A DNA stretch of 64,000 nucleotides from an uncultured Eubacteriales bacterium (GCA_949283695.1 CASDTX010000025.1:248001-312000); one strand, 5' to 3'. Numbered from the stretch's first letter, positions 45,173 to 54,454 are shown. The notes: generated from the sequence alone by a model not told the origin. Made by a program: numbers and translations.

Positions 45173-46675
45173 ATGAAGAAAAAAATACTTTCACTTGTTC
45201 TGGCAATGACACTTGCAGGAAGTCTGCTCACTGGATGCGGTTCCGATACGTCGGACGGAAGTTCCGATGACGGAGACAACGGAAACATGCCCAATATTAC
45301 GCTGACATTTCCGATTCTCACAGCAGTGCCGGCGGATCTGGACAAGGTGGAAGCAGATATGTCGGAGATTGCGGAAGAAAAAGCTGGATGCACGATTACA
45401 CTGCAGCCGCTGGGATTTGCAGATTATACGACACAGGCATCTCTCATGCTTTCAGGCGGCGAGGATATCGGTCTGATGATCCATTTTGACCCGATCACAA
45501 ATTTTTCTACCATGGTACAGAAAGGTCAGATTCAGGATATTACGGAGCTGGTGGATGAATATGCTCCGGAGATAAGAGATGTAGTAGACGAAGCTTATCT
45601 GAGTACCAGTACAGTAGATGGAAAGTTGTACGGAGTTCCCACTCTTCACGATCTGGCAACAGGGTATGGGGTGATCATGAGAACGGATCTTCTGGAAAAA
45701 TATAATATCGATGTGAGCGGAATAGAAACGTTGGAGGATCTGGAACCGGTATTTGCCACGATTAAAGAAAATGAGACAGACATAGCGCCTATGTTTACCG
45801 GAGGCGCTGCCATGAACCCGCTTGACGCGGTAATCAAGACAAGGGCGGATATTCTGGGAGACGGATACGGAGTACTGATGAACCGCGGACAGGAAACCAC
45901 AGTTGCCAACTATTTTGAAACACAGGAATATAAAGATTATGTTTCTTTGTTTTATGACTGGGGGCAGAAGGGCTATCTGCTGGCAGATTCTGAATCGATT
46001 CAGGACACATATACAACGTTGTTCAAGGCAAATAAAATTTTTGCATCGTTTATGACAACAAAACCAGGACAGGTTTATCAAGATGAAAGAAATACGGGAA
46101 TGGATCTTACACTTGTAGAAATTGAAGAGCCATTGACCATGACCAATCTGGTAAACGGACTTCAGTGGATTGTACCTGCCGGTGCATCTAATCCCCAGAA
46201 ATCTGTGGAGGTTATGAAGCTTTTATACACAGATGCGGAGTTCCTTAATCTTCTTAATTATGGAATTGAGGGAGAACATTACGTAGTGACGGGGGATAAT
46301 ACGATTTCTCTGCCGGAAGGTGTGACGGCAGACAAAAGCCCGTTTAACTGGTCGATTGCCTATGAGTCAGGCAACGAATTTCTCTGTTATACATGGGATA
46401 CGGATGAAGAAGACCTGTGGGAAAAAACAAAGCAGTACAATGAAGAAGCTGAGAGATCCAAGGCTATGGGGTTTATCTTTGATTCCAGCAATGTCTCAGC
46501 CGAGATCACAGCTCTGGCCAATGTAAGCAGCCAGTACAGGGTGGGACTTGAAAACGGTGTGCTGGATCCGGAAGAATACCTGGATCAGTTTATTGCAGAT
46601 CTGAAGACAGCCGGCATTGACACTGTAATTACAGAAAAGCAGAATCAGCTGGATGAATGGCTTAAGGCAAACTAG
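45173..46675 (+). CDS. Extracellular solute-binding lipoprotein (LplA-like)
   Basis: A binding protein of 500 aa for the ABC importer encoded next. The signal ends in LLTGC (Cys22), and an acidic SDTSDGSSDDGDNG linker follows. The size and pattern match family 1 binding proteins associated with LplB/YtcP permeases, which usually bind oligosaccharides or glycosides. AGGGAGGAGAGAG gives a strong start. A hairpin after the gene may raise its level over the permeases. Confidence 0.88.
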   Translation: MKKKILSLVLAMTLAGSLLTGCGSDTSDGSSDDGDNGNMPNITLTFPILTAVPADLDKVEADMSEIAEEKAGCTITLQPLGFADYTTQASLMLSGGEDIGLMIHFDPITNFSTMVQKGQIQDITELVDEYAPEIRDVVDEAYLSTSTVDGKLYGVPTLHDLATGYGVIMRTDLLEKYNIDVSGIETLEDLEPVFATIKENETDIAPMFTGGAAMNPLDAVIKTRADILGDGYGVLMNRGQETTVANYFETQEYKDYVSLFYDWGQKGYLLADSESIQDTYTTLFKANKIFASFMTTKPGQVYQDERNTGMDLTLVEIEEPLTMTNLVNGLQWIVPAGASNPQKSVEVMKLLYTDAEFLNLLNYGIEGEHYVVTGDNTISLPEGVTADKSPFNWSIAYESGNEFLCYTWDTDEEDLWEKTKQYNEEAERSKAMGFIFDSSNVSAEITALANVSSQYRVGLENGVLDPEEYLDQFIADLKTAGIDTVITEKQNQLDEWLKAN

Positions 46676-46683
46676 AATTTTGA

Positions 46684-46732
46684 GGACAGGTACTTTCCAG
46701 GCAGGGCATGCCGTTGAGAGACCTGTCCCTTT
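46684..46732 (+). promoter_or_regulatory. Intercistronic hairpin after the binding-protein gene
   Basis: GGACAGGT (46684-46691) pairs with ACCTGTCC (46721-46728), followed by CTTTT. It lies directly before the AAAGGAGG site of the first permease gene. Partial termination here would favour the binding protein. Confidence 0.5.
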
Positions 46733-46749
46733 TGAAAGGAGGATATGCT

Positions 46750-47667
46750 ATGAAGGCAATAAAGAAACGAAAACTGAGAAAATATCTTCCGCTTTATCTG
46801 ATGATGGTTCCGGGATTTATTTATCTGACCATCAATAATTACATTCCTATGGCAGGGCTGGTGGTTGCATTCAAAAATGTGAATTTTACAAAAGGAATCT
46901 GGGCAAGCGACTGGTGCGGCCTGAAGAATTTTAAGTTCCTTTTTATGACGGACGATGCATGGGTAATCACAAGAAATACAGTGCTTTATAATCTGACTTT
47001 TATTGTGATAGGCACCAGTTTTGCAATCATGCTGGCTATTTTTCTCTGTGATATGAAGAATAAAATGTTTACAAAGTTCTGCCAGAATATTATTATCCTG
47101 CCAAGTCTGATCTCTATGGTGATTGTGGCAGTGCTGGCCTATGCTATACTGAGCACGAATTCCGGAGTCCTTAACAAATTCCTGGAAATGATCGGGATTG
47201 ACGGGGTGAATTGGTACAGTACTCCAAATGCCTGGCCTTTTATCCTTGTAATCGTTTACCTTTGGAAAAATGCGGGGTTTCAATGTATTTTGTTCATTGC
47301 TGCTATCATAGGAATCAGTCCGGATTATTTTGAAGCAGCCAGGATTGATGGAGCAACAAAATGGCAGCAGATCCGATATGTTACTCTGCCGCTGATCAGG
47401 CCGACTATCATTATGGTAGTGGTCCTTGCCCTCGGAAAAGTTTTTTATTCGGATTTCGGCCTGTTCTATCAGGTGACCAGAGATTCAGGAGCTCTTTATT
47501 CCACTACAAATACCATCGATACCTATGTGTTCCGGGGACTGCTCTCGCTTGGAGATATAGGAATGTCGTCGGCAGCAGGATTTTATCAGTCACTGGTAGG
47601 GTTCCTGTTGGTCCTTGTATCAAATTTTGTGATCAGAAAGGTGAACAGAGAGAGTGCATTATTTTAA
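46750..47667 (+). CDS. ABC sugar permease, LplB type
   Basis: A membrane subunit of about 305 aa with six hydrophobic segments and the coupling loop YFEAARIDGATKWQQIRYVTLP. The N-terminus is basic (KAIKKRKLRKYLP). ATG 46750 follows AAAGGAGG; the longer frame from 46708 overlaps the hairpin. It forms the channel with the next gene product. No ATPase is encoded nearby, so a shared MsmK/UgpC-type ATPase elsewhere is expected. Confidence 0.9.
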   Translation: MKAIKKRKLRKYLPLYLMMVPGFIYLTINNYIPMAGLVVAFKNVNFTKGIWASDWCGLKNFKFLFMTDDAWVITRNTVLYNLTFIVIGTSFAIMLAIFLCDMKNKMFTKFCQNIIILPSLISMVIVAVLAYAILSTNSGVLNKFLEMIGIDGVNWYSTPNAWPFILVIVYLWKNAGFQCILFIAAIIGISPDYFEAARIDGATKWQQIRYVTLPLIRPTIIMVVVLALGKVFYSDFGLFYQVTRDSGALYSTTNTIDTYVFRGLLSLGDIGMSSAAGFYQSLVGFLLVLVSNFVIRKVNRESALF

Positions 47668-47680
47668 GGAGCGTACAATC

Positions 47681-48559
47681 ATGAGGAAAGAAAACAGAGG
47701 ATTTGAGATCCTTGGGTATATCGTTCTGGGAATCCTGACAGCTGCCTGCATCATCCCATTTCTACTTCTGATCTCAGGGTCGCTGACGGATGAAGTGGCA
47801 ATCACGGCCAATGGGTACTCCTTCTGGCCGTCAGTCTTCGGAACAGAGGCATACAAATATATTATTGATCATCTTCCTACATTTGGAAGAGCAGCCCTGA
47901 TCAGCATCAGTGTTACCATAATAGGAACTGTAATCCATACACTGCTTGCGGCATCTATGGCGTATCCATTATCTCGGACAGAATTGCCGGGAAGAAGTGT
48001 CCTTTCCTTTTTGGTAATCATAACCATACTGCTAAATGGAGGACTGGTGCCTACATATCTTGTATACACGCAGATCTTGGGAATCAAGAACACTTATCTT
48101 GCACTTCTTGTGCCGACGCTGCTTTTGAATGGATATAACATTATCCTGATGAGAAATTTTTTCTCCCAGAGCATACCGGTCAGCATGATTGAGGCTGCAA
48201 AGCTGGATGGTGCTTCAGAGTGGCAGATATTTGTCAGAACAGTATTTCCCATCTCGAAGCCGATGCTTACGACAGTGGCATTGATGGCCGGAATGGCTTA
48301 CTGGAATGACTGGAATAACGGCTTGTATTATATGACAGATGCGAACAAGATGGGCCTTCAGAACATTCTGAACAGTATCATTAAAAACGCTGAGTTCCTG
48401 AGCCAGAATGCTGGAAGCGTCAGCGGCAGTATGACCATACCAGTAGAGTCTCTGCGTATGGCGGTGGCGGTATTTGCAGCTCTGCCCATGATCATTGCTT
48501 ATCTGATCCTGCAGAAATACTTCATAGCAGGCATGACTATGGGTGCGGTAAAGGAATAA
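47681..48559 (+). CDS. ABC sugar permease, YtcP type
   Basis: The second channel subunit, about 292 aa with six hydrophobic segments and the coupling loop MIEAAKLDGASEWQIFVRTV. The C-terminal FIAGMTMGAVKE ending is typical of YtcP-like permeases. ATG 47681 follows AAGGAGCG, 13 bp after the first permease stop. Confidence 0.9.
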   Translation: MRKENRGFEILGYIVLGILTAACIIPFLLLISGSLTDEVAITANGYSFWPSVFGTEAYKYIIDHLPTFGRAALISISVTIIGTVIHTLLAASMAYPLSRTELPGRSVLSFLVIITILLNGGLVPTYLVYTQILGIKNTYLALLVPTLLLNGYNIILMRNFFSQSIPVSMIEAAKLDGASEWQIFVRTVFPISKPMLTTVALMAGMAYWNDWNNGLYYMTDANKMGLQNILNSIIKNAEFLSQNAGSVSGSMTIPVESLRMAVAVFAALPMIIAYLILQKYFIAGMTMGAVKE

Positions 48560-48574
48560 AAGGAGGACGAGAAA

Positions 48575-49375
48575 ATGGCACTGATCCATTACAATTTTGA
48601 TTCCAGAGAGCTGGGAAGAAAGACTGATCTGCTGGTAATCCTGCCGGATGTGGAGTGGAATGAAAAAAATCAGGGGAAAAAGTATCAGATCCTTTATCTG
48701 CTCCACGGAGGCGGTGAGGATTACACGTGTTATGTAAGATATACCAATATCGAGAAATGGGCGGAAAAATATCAGCTGGCGGTAGTCATGCCTGACGCAG
48801 AGAATAGTTCTTACATGAATATGGTCCACGGCGACAGATTTTATTCTTATATTTCTGAAGAGCTTCCGAATCTGATGCAGAGTGTGTTCCCTCTCAGCAG
48901 AAGCAAGAAGGATCATTTTGTAGCTGGATTTTCCATGGGAGCTAACGGAACTCTGCACTGGGCTATGGATAAGCCGGAGTTTTTTCAGGCGGCCGCAGTC
49001 ATGTCGGGCGGCAGCGGATTTGGAGAGTCTGCCAGATATATTATGCCGGGAAAAGCGGACTCCCAGGCTGATATCTTTCACTGCCCATTTGGCGGGATCG
49101 AACATCTGGCTGGAAGCGATGGAGATGTATACATGCTGGCCAGAAAGATGGCTGAGACGAAACCGAGAGAACAGTGGCCTGCACTGTTTTCAGCAGTGGG
49201 AAAAGAAGACTTTATGTATCCTGGAAGCTGCAGATTTAAAAAGTATTTGGATTCGATTGGAGTTCCGATGGAGCTTCATACAGGTGCAGGAGGGCATTCC
49301 TGGGATTTCTGGAACGAGTGGCTCCCAAAGATTCTGGAGTGGTTCGGTCTTGCCGGAACATTGGTGGAGGAATAG
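48575..49375 (+). CDS. Alpha/beta-hydrolase esterase (esterase D/EstA family)
   Basis: A cytosolic enzyme of 266 aa related to tributyrin, acetyl and feruloyl esterases. The nucleophile is S120 in AGFSMGANG, the oxyanion strand is ILYLLHGGGED, and the likely catalytic His is in GAGGHSWDFWNEW near residue 247. There is no signal peptide, so it acts after import. AAAGGAGGACG precedes the start. With two serine hydrolases in the same operon it suggests an acylated substrate. Confidence 0.88.
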   Translation: MALIHYNFDSRELGRKTDLLVILPDVEWNEKNQGKKYQILYLLHGGGEDYTCYVRYTNIEKWAEKYQLAVVMPDAENSSYMNMVHGDRFYSYISEELPNLMQSVFPLSRSKKDHFVAGFSMGANGTLHWAMDKPEFFQAAAVMSGGSGFGESARYIMPGKADSQADIFHCPFGGIEHLAGSDGDVYMLARKMAETKPREQWPALFSAVGKEDFMYPGSCRFKKYLDSIGVPMELHTGAGGHSWDFWNEWLPKILEWFGLAGTLVEE

Positions 49376-49405
49376 CGCAATACGGCAGAAAAAGGAGAAT
49401 GGATT

Positions 49406-50905
49406 ATGAGCAGACGGATCAAAAACGGTATCTCCGAGAAAGCGTTGAACCACTTTTTCAGAGAGATCAAAAAGCAGGAGATCGATCTCCATAGTATGGA
49501 AATATGGAGGCAAGGAGAATGCGTGTTTTCCACCTATGGTTATCCGTTTACCAAGGAAACGATGCATCGCATGTATTCATCGGGCAAGATGTTGGTGGCT
49601 CTGGCCGTAATGAAAGCTGTGGAGGAAAAGAAAGTATTTCTGGATGACAAAGTGATCTCCTATTTTTCTGGACAGCTGCCGGAAGATCTGGACGAAAAAT
49701 ATCAAGAACTCACGGTTTATCATATGCTTTGTATGAATACGGGGCATGATCATGATACGATGCGGGAGATGCGTTCGGACTCGGACTGGATACATGGCTT
49801 TTTCAAACAGAAGCTGAAATTCATGCCCGGGGAGCTGTTTTTTTATAACAATGGTGCACCTTATATCCTGACTCAGGTTGTTAAGAAAGCAGTTCATATG
49901 GATTACATGGATTACCTGGAACAGAAATTTTTTAACGAAATGGATATTAAGACGGCGGCTGTCAGAACTCCTCAGGGAGACACAGACCCGTCCGGTGTCA
50001 GTATCCGTATGGGGGATTTCCCCAAACTTGCCAGGTTCCTGCTGAACAAAGGCGAGTGGGAAGACAGATCATTGCTGGATCCCAGGCTTGCAGAGATGAT
50101 GGGGCAGTACCATGTTTCTTCGATCCAGCTTGAGAAGGTCAAAAATGCAGCGCTTGATACGAAATACGGGTACGGATTCTTTCTGTGGAGAAACAGTGTG
50201 GGAGGATATCGTTTGGATGGCGGACGGGGACAGTTCGGCATCGTATTGCCGGATTTGGACATGACGGTATCCTTCATGTCTTTTGAAGAAGATCAGGGCC
50301 TGATCCCGGAAATGTTCTGGAGGATCGTATATCCCTTCCTCTGGAAGGAAAGTGCCCCGGCAAGCGAGAAGGTGGATGGATTCTTGGGAAACGGTTATGA
50401 GGCACTGCCGGATTGGGGCCGTACATATGATGATGTGACGGAGATTGATGGATGTACCTATGTGCTTGAGGAAAACGAGATGGGCATGGAGGAGATCCGG
50501 TTTGATATAAGAGAGGAAGAGATTCGGTTTTCAGGGGTTCAGAATAAAAAAACTTTCTGTTTTAAGGCAGGACTAAGGAATTCCTGCTGTGTCAATGACA
50601 GTTTTCCGAATATGCCGGAGTATAACTGGTTCATGGATTATATTCCAGGCAATCAGGATGACCGGTATTATATCCGAGGGGAGTTTTATCGCTCGGAGGA
50701 CTTTGCTGCAAAACGGGAGATCCGAATCTTTGTACGGAATATGCAGCAGGCACATTACTGGGTATGGAATTTCCGAATCGCGGACGGCGGGATTCGGATT
50801 GAGGTGGATCATGGTTCCTGGTACTGTGTGAGAAACAGGGGAAGACTGGAACTGTTGCCCCATATACCGGAACCGGTGATGATTTACGGCAGCAGGAAGC
50901 GGTAG
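49406..50905 (+). CDS. Second beta-lactamase-fold serine hydrolase
   Basis: A 499-aa paralog of the hydrolase at 40302 with the same layout: S58-S-G-K61, FFYNNGAPY as the Tyr motif, DGGRGQFG as the third motif, and a beta-rich C-terminal part. There is no signal peptide. AAAGGAGAATGG precedes the start. Its last codons overlap, in another frame, sequence that appears to belong to the following glycosidase, so the final few residues may derive from a rearrangement. Confidence 0.87.
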   Translation: MSRRIKNGISEKALNHFFREIKKQEIDLHSMEIWRQGECVFSTYGYPFTKETMHRMYSSGKMLVALAVMKAVEEKKVFLDDKVISYFSGQLPEDLDEKYQELTVYHMLCMNTGHDHDTMREMRSDSDWIHGFFKQKLKFMPGELFFYNNGAPYILTQVVKKAVHMDYMDYLEQKFFNEMDIKTAAVRTPQGDTDPSGVSIRMGDFPKLARFLLNKGEWEDRSLLDPRLAEMMGQYHVSSIQLEKVKNAALDTKYGYGFFLWRNSVGGYRLDGGRGQFGIVLPDLDMTVSFMSFEEDQGLIPEMFWRIVYPFLWKESAPASEKVDGFLGNGYEALPDWGRTYDDVTEIDGCTYVLEENEMGMEEIRFDIREEEIRFSGVQNKKTFCFKAGLRNSCCVNDSFPNMPEYNWFMDYIPGNQDDRYYIRGEFYRSEDFAAKREIRIFVRNMQQAHYWVWNFRIADGGIRIEVDHGSWYCVRNRGRLELLPHIPEPVMIYGSRKR

Positions 50906-50928
50906 GCCCGCGTGACCAGAAGCTGGGA

Positions 50929-53670
50929 TTGGAAGACGAGGACATGTCAGACTACTGTTATTGGGACGGCAGTATCATCAAAGACGAAGACACTGGAAAG
51001 TATTACATGTTCGCAAGCCGCTGGAACCAGGCAGGCGGACACTGGGGTCAGGACGGGATCTCAGGCTGGCAGGGTTCCCAGGCTATCTATTCGGTCAGCG
51101 ACAATCTGTATGGACCCTATGAGGATATGGGCCCGATCTGGCCGGACTATTATGACGGGGCAGGCCATAATGTCTTCGCGCTGAAACTAAGTGAAAACGA
51201 TCCGGTTTATGAAGAGGGCTATCGATATGCGATTTCCGTCAGTGATACGGGAATGCACGGGGACGAGATGAACGGGACCCTGCATATTGCCAAAAGCCTG
51301 GACGGCCCCTGGGAGCATATCGGCAAGATGAATATCGGCAGCGGGGAATTCGGGCTGTCCAACATCTGCATTCTGGTCCGCCCGGACGGACGGTATGAGG
51401 CGATTAACCGAAACGGCGACCTGGCAACAGCAGACAGTATTGAGGGACCATGGACAGTGGAGAGCAACGGACTGTGGTGGAACGTGGAGGGAATGCCCAA
51501 CACGAACATCGAAGATCCGGTGATCTGGTATTCTGACGGTCTCTATCACTGCGTGGCAAATAAATGGGACGCAAAAGAGGCCTACTATCTGACATCAGAG
51601 GACGGCCTGACGAACTGGGTGCGGCATTCCGGCGTAGCCTACACGCCGCAGGAAACGTTCCTGAAATATACAGATGGTACGGAAAACAACTGGACGAAAC
51701 TGGAGCGGCCGAACGTATATATTGAGGACGGCACGCTGAAGGCAGTGACATTTGCGGTAATCGACGTGGAGAAAGAAGAAGATTTCGGCAATGACGATCA
51801 CGGCAGCAAGATTATCGTAGTGCCTTTTGACGGGGAGTCGCTGAAAGAGTTCGCGAAGACAGACGTATATAAGGATCCCATGTCAGACCGAGGCGGCATC
51901 GCTCCCGTCGAAGACAGCAACGTTCAGTCATGGCAGGACGAAGAGTGGAAGAACTATGGAGCAGAGCATTATCTTCAGCTGCAGAGAAATACGGAGCAGG
52001 GACTCTTCGGAGAAGGGGAAAAAACGAACTGGGATTATGACTGCAAAATCACTTTCCTGAAATATGATCTGTCGTCCTTCAACCTGGCAGAAGACGCCTC
52101 TAATCTTGAAAGCGCGGTTCTGTCTCTTGTGTTTGAGAGTCAGGAGGCCGGAGACGCGGCAGAAAATCAGATTCAGGCGGCCCTTGCTGATTCTGACTGG
52201 ACCGAAGGAACCGGGCGTGAAAGTACCAACGGCAATTACGCTGAGGAGGGCTCCCTGGTCTGGGGAAATCAGCCGGAGATCTTCTATGATCCTGAGAATG
52301 TGGAACACACGACGGCAATCTCAGAGCCTTTCGATATGACGGACGGTGTTCAGGAAGTAAAAATTGACGTTACAGAGCTTGTACAGACATTGAAAGCCGG
52401 GCATCCGGATGAGGATATCATGACACTGGCACTCTGTGAGACCGCAGGCAGCCGGATCCGCATCGGCAGCAAGGAAGGCGGAGATGATCTCAGAGCTCCG
52501 CGTCTGATCGTAAATACGCTCGGTGCGGCAGCAGAAGGCATCAGCCTTGACAGAGAACGCCTTGAGCTTGAAACCGGTGATACACTGACATTGAAAGCAA
52601 CTGTAAGTCCCGAGGACGCTTGGAATCAGAATGTGATCTGGTCATCGGAAGATCCGGAAATCGCAGATGTAGACGAAGCTGGGACAATCACCGCGAGAAA
52701 AGCCGGATCTACGGTGATCACGGCCACAGCGGCAGATGGCGGTTTCCAGGCCTTCTGCGAAGTAACCGTAAAAGAAAAAGAAGAGCCGGATGATCCGGAA
52801 CAGCCCCTGCGCATTACGGCGAATCCGCAGGATGTGGAAGGAGCGGCAGGAGAGAACGCGGTCTTTACGGTAAAGGCAGAGGGCAGCGGCCTGAGCTATC
52901 AGTGGCAGTATGCCAACGCGAATTCATCGATCTGGAGAACCTCCTCTATGAGCGGAAACGACACACCGGAAATCACCGTGCCCATCGCTTCTTACCGGGA
53001 CGGCCAGAAATACCGCTGTGTTGTGACAGATCAGAACGGCAGCAGCGTGACATCCGAGAGCGCGGCTGTAAAAGTTATTATACCTGCGGATACCCCGGTC
53101 ATTGTGTCACAGCCGGAAGATTTCACGGGAATATCCGGAGAGACGGCAGTATTCACAGTCGAAGCAGAAGGAACCGGGCTCAGTTATCAGTGGCAGTACA
53201 GCAATGCAGGATCCAGTGTATGGAGAAATTCTTCCGCGGCAGGCAGTACGACGGAGGCAATCTCTGTGGAGATCGCTTCTTACAGAAACGGCCAGAAATA
53301 CAGATGTGTGGTAACCGGAGCATCCGGGCACAGCGTAACCTCTGACGTGGCGAAAATCATTGTCGGAGCTGCAGAAGGAGCGCCCGTGATCACAGGCCAG
53401 CCGGAAAGCTATACAGGTGAGGTCGGTGCGACAGCAGTATTTGAAGTCAAGGCAAGCGGAACCAATCTGACGTATCAGTGGCAGTACTGCAACGCAAAAT
53501 CTAATATCTGGAGAGCTTCCTCCATGGAAGGCAGTACAACGTCCAAACTGAGCGTGCCGGTTACAGCAGGCAGAGACGGCCAGAAATACCGCTGCGTAAT
53601 AACCGGCGGCAATGGAAGAATGACGATCTCAGAGACGGCTGTGCTGGAAATTTCCGAACAGAAAGAGTAA
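50929..53670 (+). CDS. 5'-truncated GH43-like enzyme with triple Ig tail
   Basis: It has a five-bladed beta-propeller glycosidase-like domain (DYCYWDGSIIKDEDTG, MFASRW, NTNIEDPVIW), then a CBM96-like domain (LQLQRNTE to LIVNTLG), Big_2, and three Ig-like repeats (about 625-913) like those of the enzymes at 16355 and 23732. No signal peptide is present. The same frame stays open upstream to about 50800 and encodes VGPRDQKLGLEDED just before this start, a motif I associate with the mature N-terminus of this family. TTG 50929 and ATG 50944 both lack a properly spaced ribosome binding site. The 5' end, with its signal sequence, was probably lost by a rearrangement. It is likely not secreted and may be a pseudogene. 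Confidence 0.75.
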   Translation: MEDEDMSDYCYWDGSIIKDEDTGKYYMFASRWNQAGGHWGQDGISGWQGSQAIYSVSDNLYGPYEDMGPIWPDYYDGAGHNVFALKLSENDPVYEEGYRYAISVSDTGMHGDEMNGTLHIAKSLDGPWEHIGKMNIGSGEFGLSNICILVRPDGRYEAINRNGDLATADSIEGPWTVESNGLWWNVEGMPNTNIEDPVIWYSDGLYHCVANKWDAKEAYYLTSEDGLTNWVRHSGVAYTPQETFLKYTDGTENNWTKLERPNVYIEDGTLKAVTFAVIDVEKEEDFGNDDHGSKIIVVPFDGESLKEFAKTDVYKDPMSDRGGIAPVEDSNVQSWQDEEWKNYGAEHYLQLQRNTEQGLFGEGEKTNWDYDCKITFLKYDLSSFNLAEDASNLESAVLSLVFESQEAGDAAENQIQAALADSDWTEGTGRESTNGNYAEEGSLVWGNQPEIFYDPENVEHTTAISEPFDMTDGVQEVKIDVTELVQTLKAGHPDEDIMTLALCETAGSRIRIGSKEGGDDLRAPRLIVNTLGAAAEGISLDRERLELETGDTLTLKATVSPEDAWNQNVIWSSEDPEIADVDEAGTITARKAGSTVITATAADGGFQAFCEVTVKEKEEPDDPEQPLRITANPQDVEGAAGENAVFTVKAEGSGLSYQWQYANANSSIWRTSSMSGNDTPEITVPIASYRDGQKYRCVVTDQNGSSVTSESAAVKVIIPADTPVIVSQPEDFTGISGETAVFTVEAEGTGLSYQWQYSNAGSSVWRNSSAAGSTTEAISVEIASYRNGQKYRCVVTGASGHSVTSDVAKIIVGAAEGAPVITGQPESYTGEVGATAVFEVKASGTNLTYQWQYCNAKSNIWRASSMEGSTTSKLSVPVTAGRDGQKYRCVITGGNGRMTISETAVLEISEQKE

Positions 53671-53699
53671 GGCAGATAAAAGATTGTCTGAAACGGTAC

Positions 53700-54383
53700 A
53701 TGATCATGGAAGAATTAGAAAACAAGGTGAATCATCAGTTATACCGGGGAAAAGGACATTCCCAATATATGATTGTGAAAAGAGCGGCAGATATTGCTCT
53801 GTCGCTGGCGGGTCTCGTTCTGTTCTCACCGCTGCTGGCAGTAACAGCGGCGGCAGTGAAACTCTGCGATGGCGGATGTATCCTGTACAGTCAGGTTCGT
53901 CTGACGCAGGGGGGAAAATGCTTTCGCATCTACAAATTCAGAAGTATGAGAATGGATTCGGAGCAGGAAAGGGGCGCTCAGCTTGCAGCGCGGAATGACG
54001 AACGTATCACTCCGGTCGGGAAAATAATCCGCGAGAGACATATAGACGAACTTCCGCAGCTGATTAATATTTTAAAGGGGGAGATGTCAATGGTCGGGCC
54101 GCGGCCGGAACGGCCGGAGATGATGGAGGCATACATGGAGGTTCTGCCTGAATTTCATGAACGGCTGCAGGCAAAGGCAGGCTTGACTGGATATGCACAG
54201 ATTTACGGTGACTATTATTCTACACCCGGTGAAAAGCTAAGGATGGATATGGAATATCTGGAAAGAGCATCACTTGCCGAAGATTTCAGGCTTATCATCG
54301 CAACGGTCAGAATATTGCTGTTCGGTGAAAACGAAGCCGGACGTTCAGTGCGGCTGCCTGCAATGGGGATGAACAAGCAGTGA
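53700..54383 (+). CDS. Second exopolysaccharide initiating sugar transferase
   Basis: A 227-aa monotopic phosphoglycosyl transferase, a paralog of the protein at 31557. It shares VKRAADIALSLAGLVLFSP, YKFRSMRMDSEQ, HIDELPQLINILKGEMSMVG and GPRPERPE. As at the first locus, it follows a CAZyme gene with three Ig repeats. No other exopolysaccharide genes follow; the next gene is a broken regulator. The start has no clear ribosome binding site (ATG 53700 or 53706). Confidence 0.88.
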   Translation: MIMEELENKVNHQLYRGKGHSQYMIVKRAADIALSLAGLVLFSPLLAVTAAAVKLCDGGCILYSQVRLTQGGKCFRIYKFRSMRMDSEQERGAQLAARNDERITPVGKIIRERHIDELPQLINILKGEMSMVGPRPERPEMMEAYMEVLPEFHERLQAKAGLTGYAQIYGDYYSTPGEKLRMDMEYLERASLAEDFRLIIATVRILLFGENEAGRSVRLPAMGMNKQ

Positions 54384-54400
54384 AGACGGAATGAATATGT

Positions 54401-54430
54401 GGAGAGCTCAGAAACGGGCTCTCCGTTTTT
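54401..54430 (+). terminator. Rho-independent terminator
   Basis: A perfect 7-bp stem, GGAGAGC/GCTCTCC, with a 10-nt loop is followed by GTTTTT, 17 bp after the sugar transferase stop. Confidence 0.82.
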
Positions 54431-54454
54431 CGTGGCAGAAGACAAAGAATCGTG

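Noticed and set aside
40302-50905. Beta-lactam resistance genes
   Set aside because: The two beta-lactamase-fold proteins lack signal peptides, carry long C-terminal extensions and sit in an uptake operon, so resistance is not supported.
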